Positions 1 through 6,717 of a stretch of DNA of 11,411 bases are shown piece by piece. Position 1 is the stretch's first letter, and each line of letters begins with the position of its first letter. The notes below the pieces were generated by a model. It saw nothing but the letters and a program-made list of their open reading frames with translations, ran no database searches and was not told the origin of the DNA. The stretch comes from an uncultured Holophagales bacterium (GTDB lineage Bacteria; Acidobacteriota; Thermoanaerobaculia; UBA5066). Both the position numbers and the translations under genes were made by a program. Location of the stretch: positions 1 to 11,411 of the forward strand of contig CALBDV010000618.1 in NCBI GenBank assembly GCA_937927565.1. Reading direction: 5' to 3'.

Positions 1-317
1 GTGATCTGGATCGGGTCGGGGAAGCGCCCCGTCGTGAAGGCGAAGGAGTGCCAGAACCCGTTCGAGGCCTTCGTCGCGTACTTGGCAAAGAAGCCCGGGG
101 GGGTGTGGCAGTCGTTGCAGGTCGCGACGGCCCGGTGGCTCCCCCGCGACCAGCCGTCGAGCTGCTCGGTCATGACGTGGCAGTTCGCGCACGCGTTCGG
201 ATCGTTGGAGAGGTAGGAGGCGCCCTTCGCGTAGACGAAGGTGTAGGTCCCGACACCCAGGGCCGTGCCGAGGAGGAGGCCGGCGAGCGTCTCAGCGAGG
301 ACGGCCCCGCGCCTCAC
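1..317 (-). CDS. nrfH: NrfH, cytochrome c nitrite reductase small subunit (partial, C-terminus beyond window)
   Basis: NrfH is the membrane-anchored tetraheme quinol dehydrogenase that passes electrons from menaquinol to the nitrite reductase NrfA, which makes ammonium in the periplasm. The visible 105 residues hold one N-terminal membrane anchor (about residues 8-30), then the family-typical YAKGASYLSNDP segment. Heme motif CANCH is at 43-47 with Met49 two residues on, the CxxCHxM arrangement known for NrfH heme 1. A second motif, CNDCH, is at 67-71, followed by a NGFWHSFAF stretch typical of NrfH. The remaining two hemes expected for the family lie off the window. The GTG start at 317 is chosen because an in-frame stop lies just upstream (335-333) and a GGGAG ribosome site sits 8 bases before it. 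nrfA would be expected next, further left. The family assignment is secure. Coupling to the reductase operon upstream is inference. Confidence 0.92.
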   Translation of the reverse strand, partial: MRRGAVLAETLAGLLLGTALGVGTYTFVYAKGASYLSNDPNACANCHVMTEQLDGWSRGSHRAVATCNDCHTPPGFFAKYATKASNGFWHSFAFTTGRFPDPIQI

Positions 318-325
318 GGAGAAGT

Positions 326-330
326 CTCCC
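326..330 (-). promoter_or_regulatory. Ribosome binding site of nrfH
   Basis: GGGAG on the minus strand lies 8 bases before the GTG at 317. It supports this non-ATG start, since no other in-frame start lies between it and the preceding in-frame stop. Confidence 0.6.
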
Positions 331-386
331 GGCTACCGGAGTCGTCGTTTCTCGCATTCACATCATGGACTCTGGCGCTCAGCCGT

Positions 387-403
387 CCGCCCGTCAAGGG
401 CGG
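387..403 (-). promoter_or_regulatory. Small inverted repeat in the nrfH leader region
   Basis: Perfect 6-bp arms (CCGCCC and GGGCGG on the minus strand) flank a 5-base loop, TTGAC. It lies about 70 bp before nrfH. The loop plus the next base also reads TTGACG, like a -35 element, but no good -10 was found at 16-18 bp. It could be an RNA hairpin in the leader, part of a promoter, or chance in GC-rich DNA. Confidence 0.2.
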
Positions 404-426
404 GGTCTCCCATTCACGAGGTTCTG

Positions 427-440
427 ATGACGGTCGTCAT
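427..440. promoter_or_regulatory. Palindromic operator candidate, CRP/FNR-family-like
   Basis: ATGACGGTCGTCAT is a perfect palindrome with 6-bp arms and a 2-base centre. It can also be read as ATGAC-N4-GTCAT, close to the TTGAC/TTGAT-N4 half-site spacing used by FNR, DNR and related regulators of anaerobic and nitrosative metabolism. It is the only clear palindrome of this type in the 191-bp region between the upstream operon and nrfH, about 110 bp before the nrfH start. The regulator assignment is inference. A different family with TGACG arms is equally possible. Confidence 0.35.
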
Positions 441-470
441 GAGGGGTCCCGGATACTCGAACGGTTCTGC

Positions 471-491
471 GGCGCGCGGCGTCCGCGCACC
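471..491 (-). terminator. GC-rich hairpin after the last gene of the reductase operon
   Basis: A 9-bp stem (GGTGCGCGG paired with CCGCGCGCC, one G-U pair) with a 3-base loop ACG starts 17 bases after the stop codon at 509-511. No T-run follows, so it is not a classical intrinsic terminator. It may stabilise the transcript 3' end or act with Rho. Its placement right after the last gene and before the nrfH promoter region supports an end-of-operon role. Confidence 0.35.
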
Positions 492-508
492 CTCGAGCTG
501 TTACCGGC

Positions 509-2254
509 TCAGCCCGGAATGGGCGCCACCCGTGAACGGGAGAGTGCCTCGACGACCTCGTCCGGTGCGACTCCCGACACGTCCCAGACCGGCGCCCCGG
601 TCGGCGCGAACCTCGCGAGGACCTCGTCGGCGAGGGACCGGCGGGCCACGAGGATCAGCGGCGGGTGGCCGCTTCCGCGGAGCCGCTCGAGCGCCTCCGC
701 CCAGCCGTTCCCCGCGAGCTCCCAGGGGCCGACTTCGTCGACGACGACGAGGTCGGCCCCGTCGACCGCCTCCGGGGAAAGTGCGATCTCCCCCGCGGCG
801 AGGCCCGCCGGATCGACGAAGAAGGCCCCGGTCCCGGGCCAGGCCGACGACGTTTCCCGGGTCGCGAAGGGACGCCGATGCCCCGTCGAGAGATCCACGA
901 GGTCGATGGTCCAGCGCACCCCTTCGCGCAGCTCGCCCGGGGAGAGGATTCCCGCGACTCGCAGGCCCCTCCCGCGCAGGCCTTCCACGACCTTCGCGAC
1001 GAACGTCGTCTTCCCTTCCCCGCGATGCCCGGTCACGACACCGGCCACGGTTCCCGCCGATCCGTGCTCGGACAGCCAGCCCTCGAGCCTCGGCAGGAGC
1101 CCGCCCAGGGCCTGGAAGGGGCGCCGCACGATCTCGCGCCCCGGAGGCAGCGCGGCGATGGCGAGCGGGAGCGCCGAGAAAGCCGCCTGAAGCGCCCGGT
1201 GGGGCTGCCCGCCACCGATTCCCTGCGCCCAGGACCGCACCCGCGGATGGGCGACCTCGACGCTGAGGGCGGCGAAGGAGATGCTCACGAAGACCGCGTG
1301 CAGGCTCATGCCGAGTCCCGCCTCGAGTCCCGTCAGGAAGGTCGTTCCGGGACGTGTGGAGAGCGCTCCCGCGACCCCGCCCGAGGCCAGGGTGAGCCCC
1401 ACCAGGGCGAGCCAGAACCCGGGCCGGCCGAGGTGACGAAGCGCCCGGCGATAGCGTAAGAGAGCGGCGAGCACCACCGGCGCCGCGAGGGCTGCCTTGA
1501 AAGCGAGCGGGACCCGCGTGAACGCGAACATGCCCCCCGGCAGGACGAGGCACCAGCCCGCGAGCGAGACCAGCGACGGAGACGTCTCCGTCACCGACGT
1601 CGTTCCGACCCGGTTTCGCCAGTCGGCGACCGCCGCCCCCGGCCGGGCGCGGACCGGTTCCCCGCCGGAGGACCGGCCGAGCCGCGAGCCGCAGAGCGCA
1701 ACCGCCGCACCCGCGACGAGATTGAGCAGCGCCAGCGCCGCCAGCGGCCCCCAGGGCCCCAGCGGGATCGGCCCGACCTGCTTCCCGGCCCAGGCGACGA
1801 CCTCCCGGTAGAGCGGTACGACGTCCAGGCCGTAGGTGAGGAGCAGGCTCAGGACCTTGTGGACGAGCGTCCACGACATCGCCAGCGCCCCGCCGAGCGC
1901 GAATCCCGGCAGCCGGCCGCCGAGGAGCCGGACGCCCGCCTCCATCGCCAGCGCCTCCGCCGCGATCGCGAGCATCGGTCCGAAGAGGACGGCGCTCGGG
2001 GACGTCGACTTCATCACCGCGGCGATCAGACCGGCGCGGGCGATCAGCCCGACCTCGGGCCAGCGCCGGTGCCCCGCGACGAGGACCAGGATCGCGATCG
2101 CCGTCAGGACGTGGCCCGAGAACGGGACGCGCAGGTTGTGCAGGAAGCTGCCGAGGACGATCTCCGAGGCCGCCCAGAGGCTCCCCAGCACCGCGGCTCG
2201 CTGCCAGAGCGGGGAGAGCGCGGCGGGTCCCGCCGCGCCCTTCAGAACGCCCAT
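509..2254 (-). CDS. ECF-transporter-like membrane protein fused to THEP1-type P-loop NTPase
   Basis: A 581-residue protein with two visible parts. Residues about 16-190 are strongly hydrophobic, with several membrane helices and conserved-looking segments (SFLHNLRVPFSG at 36-47, AAVMKSTSPSAVLFGPM at 78-94, VHKVLSLLL at 131-139). They resemble ECF-type substrate-binding (S) components. Residues about 228-390 add more membrane helices and amphipathic stretches, which could play a T-component role (inference). Residues about 400-581 match the THEP1 NTPase family: Walker A GHRGEGKT (409-416), the GILSPGELREG segment, and Walker B LVVVDE followed by VGPWEL (502-513). No ABC signature motif is seen after Walker A, so it is not a standard ABC ATPase. 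The ATG at 2254 overlaps the end of the TonB receptor gene by 13 bases and lacks a good ribosome site, implying translational coupling. It probably carries across the inner membrane whatever that receptor imports. The substrate is unknown. Confidence 0.72.
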   Translation of the reverse strand: MGVLKGAAGPAALSPLWQRAAVLGSLWAASEIVLGSFLHNLRVPFSGHVLTAIAILVLVAGHRRWPEVGLIARAGLIAAVMKSTSPSAVLFGPMLAIAAEALAMEAGVRLLGGRLPGFALGGALAMSWTLVHKVLSLLLTYGLDVVPLYREVVAWAGKQVGPIPLGPWGPLAALALLNLVAGAAVALCGSRLGRSSGGEPVRARPGAAVADWRNRVGTTSVTETSPSLVSLAGWCLVLPGGMFAFTRVPLAFKAALAAPVVLAALLRYRRALRHLGRPGFWLALVGLTLASGGVAGALSTRPGTTFLTGLEAGLGMSLHAVFVSISFAALSVEVAHPRVRSWAQGIGGGQPHRALQAAFSALPLAIAALPPGREIVRRPFQALGGLLPRLEGWLSEHGSAGTVAGVVTGHRGEGKTTFVAKVVEGLRGRGLRVAGILSPGELREGVRWTIDLVDLSTGHRRPFATRETSSAWPGTGAFFVDPAGLAAGEIALSPEAVDGADLVVVDEVGPWELAGNGWAEALERLRGSGHPPLILVARRSLADEVLARFAPTGAPVWDVSGVAPDEVVEALSRSRVAPIPG

Positions 2255-4206
2255 GACAGAGAGGCCGTCAGGGCCCGGCCCGCCTCCGGATACCCCTCCT
2301 CCCGCGAGTAGCGCCGGTCCAGGAGATTGTCGAGGCGCAGCTCGGCTTCGACCCCTGCGTGGAGCGTCGCCCGAACGGCGGCGTGCCATACGGCGAAGCC
2401 GCCCAGTTCCCGCACCGCCCCGGAGGGCGTCCTGCTCGACCGGCCGCTCTCGATCTCCGCGCTGGCCCGGAAGGAAAGCCAGGGCGTTGCCTGTGCCGAC
2501 GCGAAAGCGAAAGTCCTGAACCGGGGAACGCCGGTGAGGGCGAGATCCGCGCCCGAGAGCCTCGTCCTCTCGATGTAGCCCGCCCGGAGACCCGCCTCGA
2601 GCCAGGAGGCGATTGGGCGCTCCAGCGCCAACTCGGCCCCCACGTGACGGACCTGTCCGACGTTCTGGTACTGCTCGAGGTTCGAGGCGATCGGGACGGA
2701 CTCGATCGCGTCGTCCAGCCTCGCCCAGAACAGGGTCGCGCTCCACCTGCCGGCGCCCGACCAGCTCCCTCCGACCCCCGCCTCGGCCGAGAGGACGGAC
2801 TCGGGTCCGAGGCCGGGGTTGGGCAGAGAGGTGCCCAGGCGCCAGGAATAGCGGTCCTTCAGGGTCGGGAGCCTCGTCCGGCGGGACAGCGCCGCGTGGA
2901 CTTCGGTCGAAGGACCGACGGGATGGAAGAGCGCGAGCGCGCCGTTGAGCGCCTCCGCGTCGCCGTTCGGAAGCCCCATCGCCTCAGCCGTCCGCTGGCT
3001 GTCGAACGAGGCTCCGGCGACCAGCCTCGTCGCGGAACCGAGGAGGACCTGCTCTTCGAGAGCGAAGGAGGTCGTGGCGTCCTCGTAGCGGCTCCACGGG
3101 CCCTCGTTGTTCCGCTCGCGGTGGACGTCCTGCTTCGCGTGGACCGACAGCGTCGTTCTCGACCGGCCCTTCGAACGCCGCAGCTCGACCTTGCCCCCGT
3201 TCGTGAAGTCGTCGTAGTCGCTCCGGAATGAGGACTTCCTCGTCTGGGTCGTGTACGAGGCATCGTCGTAGCTGTTCAGCGTGTTGGCGAACGTGTCGTG
3301 GAAGACGTCAACCCGCAGCTCGTAGTGATCCCCGAGCCGGTTCAGGCTTCGCAGGTAAACGCTCTGCTTGTCCCAGTCGGGCCAGCGCCAGTACCTCACC
3401 CTCGCGGCCGGATCGTCGCCGGCGTAGGGCGGCTGCCCCTTCTCGCCGTCCTGACGGATGAGAGTCAGGGCGATCTCGTGCCCCTCCCCGGGAAGGAACC
3501 CGGCGGTGACCGCGGCCAGCGTGTCGCGGTAGAAGGAGTTCTCGCGCTGGACCTCTTCCCCGCCGAGGAGCGAGTCGTCCGTTCGTCGCAGGGCCGCCGT
3601 CGCCTCGACGTACCAGCGCTTCCCCGCAGAACCGACCGCCGCGTTCAGACCGCCGAGAGACCCGCTCCCGGCGGCCAGCCTCACCTGGCCTTCGAGCGGC
3701 CGTGACGGCCGTCGCCGGAGCAGGTTCACGGTGCCACCGAGAGCGTTGGGGCCGTACGTCAGGGAGCTGAACCCGCTGTTGACGACGACTCCGCCCGTCG
3801 CAGCCATGAGGAAGCGGTCGAGGTCGACGACGCCGTCGTAGGGGACGTACACCGGGATCCCGTCGAGATAGACGGGGACGCGGCGCAGGTCGAAGCCGCG
3901 CAGGTTGAAGCCGGCCTCCGCGCGGTCGCCCACCGGGGCGGGAGAGGCGCCGAGCACCAGGGAGAGGGTTTCGGCGAGGGTCTCCGCCCCGAGCCTGCGG
4001 GCCTCCTCGCCGGTGACGACCCGGGCCGTCGGGTATTCCGCGAGGTCGAGCGGCCCCACGACCTCCGCGACGGCCTCCACGGCCGGGACGGCCGGGGCCG
4101 CCTCCGTGGACGAAGCGTCCTGGGCCGTCGCGGGCAAGGCCCAGAGCACCGTGAGGACGGCAGCCGAAAGGGCGGCCCGGTAGGACGGCGGGCCGCCGCC
4201 CCTCAC
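2242..4206 (-). CDS. TonB-dependent outer-membrane receptor
   Basis: A 654-residue TonB-dependent receptor, a 22-strand barrel gated by an N-terminal plug and powered by TonB from the inner membrane. A signal peptide covers residues 1-28 (cleavage likely at ATA/Q). The plug spans about 50-165, with NLRGFDLRRVPVYLDGIPVY (101-120) and the closing YGPNALGGTVNLLRR (151-165), both typical of the family. The rest is barrel with alternating aromatic/polar strands, ending in the C-terminal Phe of SLSWAF. Length is normal for siderophore, cobalamin or metal-chelate receptors. The GTG start at 4206 has GGGAG 7 bases upstream (4214-4218) and overlaps the preceding stop by 4 bases (GTGA). A TonB box could not be identified with confidence. 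The ligand is unknown. The position between a molybdoenzyme cluster and an ECF-like/NTPase protein suggests dedicated import of a cofactor, metal or vitamin. Confidence 0.9.
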   Translation of the reverse strand: MRGGGPPSYRAALSAAVLTVLWALPATAQDASSTEAAPAVPAVEAVAEVVGPLDLAEYPTARVVTGEEARRLGAETLAETLSLVLGASPAPVGDRAEAGFNLRGFDLRRVPVYLDGIPVYVPYDGVVDLDRFLMAATGGVVVNSGFSSLTYGPNALGGTVNLLRRRPSRPLEGQVRLAAGSGSLGGLNAAVGSAGKRWYVEATAALRRTDDSLLGGEEVQRENSFYRDTLAAVTAGFLPGEGHEIALTLIRQDGEKGQPPYAGDDPAARVRYWRWPDWDKQSVYLRSLNRLGDHYELRVDVFHDTFANTLNSYDDASYTTQTRKSSFRSDYDDFTNGGKVELRRSKGRSRTTLSVHAKQDVHRERNNEGPWSRYEDATTSFALEEQVLLGSATRLVAGASFDSQRTAEAMGLPNGDAEALNGALALFHPVGPSTEVHAALSRRTRLPTLKDRYSWRLGTSLPNPGLGPESVLSAEAGVGGSWSGAGRWSATLFWARLDDAIESVPIASNLEQYQNVGQVRHVGAELALERPIASWLEAGLRAGYIERTRLSGADLALTGVPRFRTFAFASAQATPWLSFRASAEIESGRSSRTPSGAVRELGGFAVWHAAVRATLHAGVEAELRLDNLLDRRYSREEGYPEAGRALTASLSWAF

Positions 4207-5066
4207 GCGACGGCTCCCGCGACGGGCGAGGGCACGTCGAGCGTCACCGGTTCCGGCCTACGCCCCGCGGCCGTGACTTCGAGGCAGCGCCGTGGACAGA
4301 CCTCGGCGCAGAGACGGCACTCCGGGCGGCAGAGAAGCGGGTCCACGACGAACGCCGATCCCTTTCTCTCCAGCGCTCCCGTGGGACACGCGGTGACGCA
4401 GCGCCCGCAACCGTCGCAGCCCTGCAGAAGGGACGGCACGAACCACTCCCCGGGGCTGTCGCGCCGGGCGCCCGGATGCCGTTCGGCGAGCTGCTTCAAC
4501 GCCGTTCCGCTCCCGTTCGTGGGCGGGGTCCAGAGATTGAACAGAAATCCGCGACGGCCGAGGTTCACGCCCCTGTCCGTCGCCGGCCCCGCGGACACCG
4601 GTCCGGACCGCTCGATCAGCCTCGACTCCGGCTCCCCGAGTGCGACGAGAACCGCACGCAGGCGGTCGCGGTTCCGCCTCCAGACTCCCAGCGAGCCGGC
4701 GAGATCGCACCCCTCGCACGTCCCGCGAACCACCGTGACCGAGCCGCGCACGCGGACCAGGTTCGCCAGCTCTTCGAGCCCGAGCGCGGAGAGGCAGGGG
4801 ACGCGTGCCGTGCTGCCGGCGTCCGCGCGTGCGCAGGCGACGACCGTGGGCGGCTGCCCCCCCGGCCAGGACGGGCGCCAGTCGAGGGCGCCCGTCGGAC
4901 ACGCCGCGGCGCACGCGCCGCACGCCACGCAGGGGGCGTTGAACCGGGGGAGCGGGCGAAGATCCAGCGCGCCCTCGACCGGACAGCCGTCGTAGCACTC
5001 GTAGCACGGGGCCGTGCGCCACGAGCGAGCACAGCGATCGGCTTCCAGTCGAGGAGGGCGCGCCAC
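4203..5066 (-). CDS. Polyferredoxin-like 4Fe-4S protein of a molybdoenzyme cluster
   Basis: A 287-residue cysteine-rich protein with no signal peptide or membrane helix, so probably cytoplasmic. The N-terminal cluster uses Cys21/24/28 followed by Pro29, with Cys12 as a possible fourth ligand. A classical CxxCxxCxxxCP motif is at 46-57. The middle region (about 74-160) holds isolated cysteines at 78, 91, 117 and 120 (PCLSALG, CEGCD), outside a standard ferredoxin fold. After an RRGFLFN segment (171-177) come two C-terminal clusters: Cys217/220/223/227 and Cys246/250/253/257. That predicts about four [4Fe-4S] clusters, perhaps a fifth. The GTG start lies 3 bases after the chaperone stop and the gene ends inside the TonB receptor start, so translation is probably coupled. 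It may deliver electrons or help build the iron-sulfur centres of the reductase, as NapF-like proteins do. Its exact role is unknown. Confidence 0.75.
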   Translation of the reverse strand: MARPPRLEADRCARSWRTAPCYECYDGCPVEGALDLRPLPRFNAPCVACGACAAACPTGALDWRPSWPGGQPPTVVACARADAGSTARVPCLSALGLEELANLVRVRGSVTVVRGTCEGCDLAGSLGVWRRNRDRLRAVLVALGEPESRLIERSGPVSAGPATDRGVNLGRRGFLFNLWTPPTNGSGTALKQLAERHPGARRDSPGEWFVPSLLQGCDGCGRCVTACPTGALERKGSAFVVDPLLCRPECRLCAEVCPRRCLEVTAAGRRPEPVTLDVPSPVAGAVA

Positions 5067-5069
5067 GGG

Positions 5070-5675
5070 TCAGGTTTCCGCGGGGCCGGGGGCCGCCGCC
5101 GCCCGGGCCTTTCCCAGGATCCCGGCGAGCGCCGCGAGCTTCGCGTGGACCTCCATTCCCGGCCGCTCGGCGAGACGCTCCGAGAAGGCCGGCATCCAGT
5201 GAGCCAGGTGCGCCGTCAGGAACCTCCTTTCGGCCTCACGGAAGCTCTCGCCGTCCGTCGGGTCTTTCTGTCGATTCGCCAGGTGGGCGAGGAACTCGAG
5301 CTCGACGGCCACGTGATCGGGCCGTTCGGCGGGCCCGACGTTCAGACCCGACTCGACGTAGTGTCGTTTCACGTTCAGAAGCACGTCGGCGGCCTGCCCT
5401 GGCGAGTAGCTCGCTTCGTAAGGGGAAGGGCCGCGCTTCGCGTCGGCGAGATCCAGGGCGTCGATGTAGGCGCTCTCGAACAGGTCGAACCTGTCCGTCA
5501 TGTCCAGGCTCAGCCTCGCGAGGTCGCTGAGCTCCGGGAGCTCTCCGAGGCCGAGCTTGCCCATCTCCAGCGAGAGCTCCGCAGCGAAACCACCCCCTCG
5601 AAGCGACTCGTGCAGGTCGGGACGGGGATAGCGGAAGGAGACGGCGAGGAGGGCCCAGGCCCCCCCCGCCGCCAT
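5070..5675 (-). CDS. TorD/DmsD-family molybdoenzyme assembly chaperone
   Basis: A 201-residue, all-helical-looking cytoplasmic protein of the TorD family. These chaperones bind the Tat signal of a molybdopterin enzyme and hold export until the cofactor is inserted. Family hallmarks are the GPSPYEASYSPG segment (82-93) and the YVESGLNVGPAERPDHVAVELEFLAHL block (106-132), with its Asp120-His121 and Glu125/Glu127-Phe128. Length is typical. The position directly after the beta subunit matches SerD, ClrD, DdhD and EbdD in related clusters. Start choice: ATG at 5675 is used here. A TTG at 5687, four codons upstream, has a better-placed GAGG six bases before it and could be the true start, leaving only 8 bases to the beta-subunit stop. 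The very GC-rich start of the gene adds uncertainty about the exact N-terminus, not about the family. Confidence 0.88.
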   Translation of the reverse strand: MAAGGAWALLAVSFRYPRPDLHESLRGGGFAAELSLEMGKLGLGELPELSDLARLSLDMTDRFDLFESAYIDALDLADAKRGPSPYEASYSPGQAADVLLNVKRHYVESGLNVGPAERPDHVAVELEFLAHLANRQKDPTDGESFREAERRFLTAHLAHWMPAFSERLAERPGMEVHAKLAALAGILGKARAAAAPGPAET

Positions 5676-5695
5676 CTCGCTAGCCAATGCTCGCC

Positions 5696-6691
5696 TCACA
5701 TGCCCTTGAGCGCATAGAGGTCCTTCTCCTTGTAGGCGATCAGGAGGTTCATCAGCTCGCTCGGCTGCCCCTTGCTCCTCTTCTCGCGCTCGGCCTTGAG
5801 CGTGGCGAGCGCGGCCTTGACGCCGGGTCCGAAGAGCTTCTCCAGCTCGCCGTCGGGGATCCGCGGCTTGCCCGCGACACCCATCGCGTCCTCGACCGGC
5901 GGGCTGAACGGCGGAATGTAGAAGACGTTCGGCTCGGTCCCGAACTCCGGGTGGAGCGGCAGGGCCACCTTCCACTGGTTGACGAGCTTCGACACGACCC
6001 CGTTCGCGTCGTCCTTCCAGCCGACGAACATCGCGCGCCCGACGCACTGCGCCACGCAGGCCGGGGCCTCCCCCTTCTCGATCCGCGGGTAGCAGCTGAT
6101 GCACTTGCTCGCCTTGTACGCCGGGAAGTTGAAGTAGACCTTCTTGTACGGGCAGGCCTTCACGCACTGCTGGGACCCATCGCACTTCTCGAGGTCCACC
6201 ATCACGATCCCGTCCTCGGGCCGCCGGTAGATCGCGTCGGTCGGACACGCGGCGGCGCAGGCCGGGTTCTCGCAGTTGTTGCACATGCGCGGGAGGTAGA
6301 AGTAGTAGTTGTTCGGGTACTCGCCCTTGCCCTGGTCCTCGTCCCAGTTCGGTCCCCAGGTCGGGAGCGGGCTCGGGAAGACGCGCATCGGGTTTCCGTC
6401 CATGACGCGGCGCTTGATGTCGAACTCCCAGGGAATCCCGTACTCCGCCTGCGTCGGGAGCTTCCCGTCCTGGACCTTGCCGTCCTTGTAGCCCCCTCCC
6501 ATCGACTCCCAGTTCTTCGGATACCCCGCGCCCGGCTTCGTCTCGACGTTCATCCAGTACATGTAGTCCTCGCCCTTGCCCTTCGTCCAGAGGTTCTTGC
6601 AGGCGACGGTACAGGTCTGGCAGCCGATGCACTTGTTCAGGTCGATCACGCGGACGAGCTGCCTCTTCGGCTTCATCGCGGCGGTCATCAT
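5696..6691 (-). CDS. Type II DMSO reductase family iron-sulfur (beta) subunit
   Basis: The 331-residue electron-transfer subunit of the molybdoenzyme encoded just upstream, probably co-exported with it through Tat since it has no signal of its own. Four cysteine groups are visible: C21xxCxxCxxxC31; C137xxC140xxxxC145xxxC149P; C170xxSxxC176xxxC180P; and C197xxC200x11C212xxxC216. In the third group Ser173 occupies the place of the second Cys, predicting a [3Fe-4S] cluster as in the NarH family. The MNVETKPG..YPKNW (47-61), NWDEDQGKGEYPNN (115-128) and LPLHPEFGTEPNVFY segments match what I recall of PcrB/SerB/DdhB/ClrB, and length fits that clade (about 325-350). The start is uncertain: ATG 6691 has GAGG eight bases upstream, while in-frame GTGs at 6694 and 6700 are alternatives. 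A gap of about 25 bp separates it from the alpha subunit. Confidence 0.93.
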   Translation of the reverse strand: MMTAAMKPKRQLVRVIDLNKCIGCQTCTVACKNLWTKGKGEDYMYWMNVETKPGAGYPKNWESMGGGYKDGKVQDGKLPTQAEYGIPWEFDIKRRVMDGNPMRVFPSPLPTWGPNWDEDQGKGEYPNNYYFYLPRMCNNCENPACAAACPTDAIYRRPEDGIVMVDLEKCDGSQQCVKACPYKKVYFNFPAYKASKCISCYPRIEKGEAPACVAQCVGRAMFVGWKDDANGVVSKLVNQWKVALPLHPEFGTEPNVFYIPPFSPPVEDAMGVAGKPRIPDGELEKLFGPGVKAALATLKAEREKRSKGQPSELMNLLIAYKEKDLYALKGM

Positions 6692-6717
6692 CACGCTCAC
6701 CTCTTCTCTTCCGAAGC

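Noticed and set aside
345..351. GGGQ in residues 345-351 of the fusion protein, recalling an ABC signature
   Set aside because: It lies before the Walker A motif, in a linker, whereas an ABC signature must follow Walker A. Treated as chance. (Numbers here are residues of the protein; the DNA lies near 1204-1222.)
48..1190. Plus-strand open frame of 380 codons across nrfH and the operon end
   Set aside because: It runs antisense to nrfH, which has clear heme motifs, and its product is Arg/Pro/Ser-rich without domains.
501..1874. Arg/Gly/Pro-rich minus-strand open frame overlapping the membrane/NTPase fusion
   Set aside because: It is a shadow frame. The frame ending at 509 has membrane helices and intact Walker motifs.
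2255..2746. N-terminal extension of the membrane/NTPase protein up to 2746
   Set aside because: These 164 codons lie inside the TonB receptor gene, are Arg/Gly-rich and look non-coding. The ATG at 2254, coupled to the receptor stop, is a better start.
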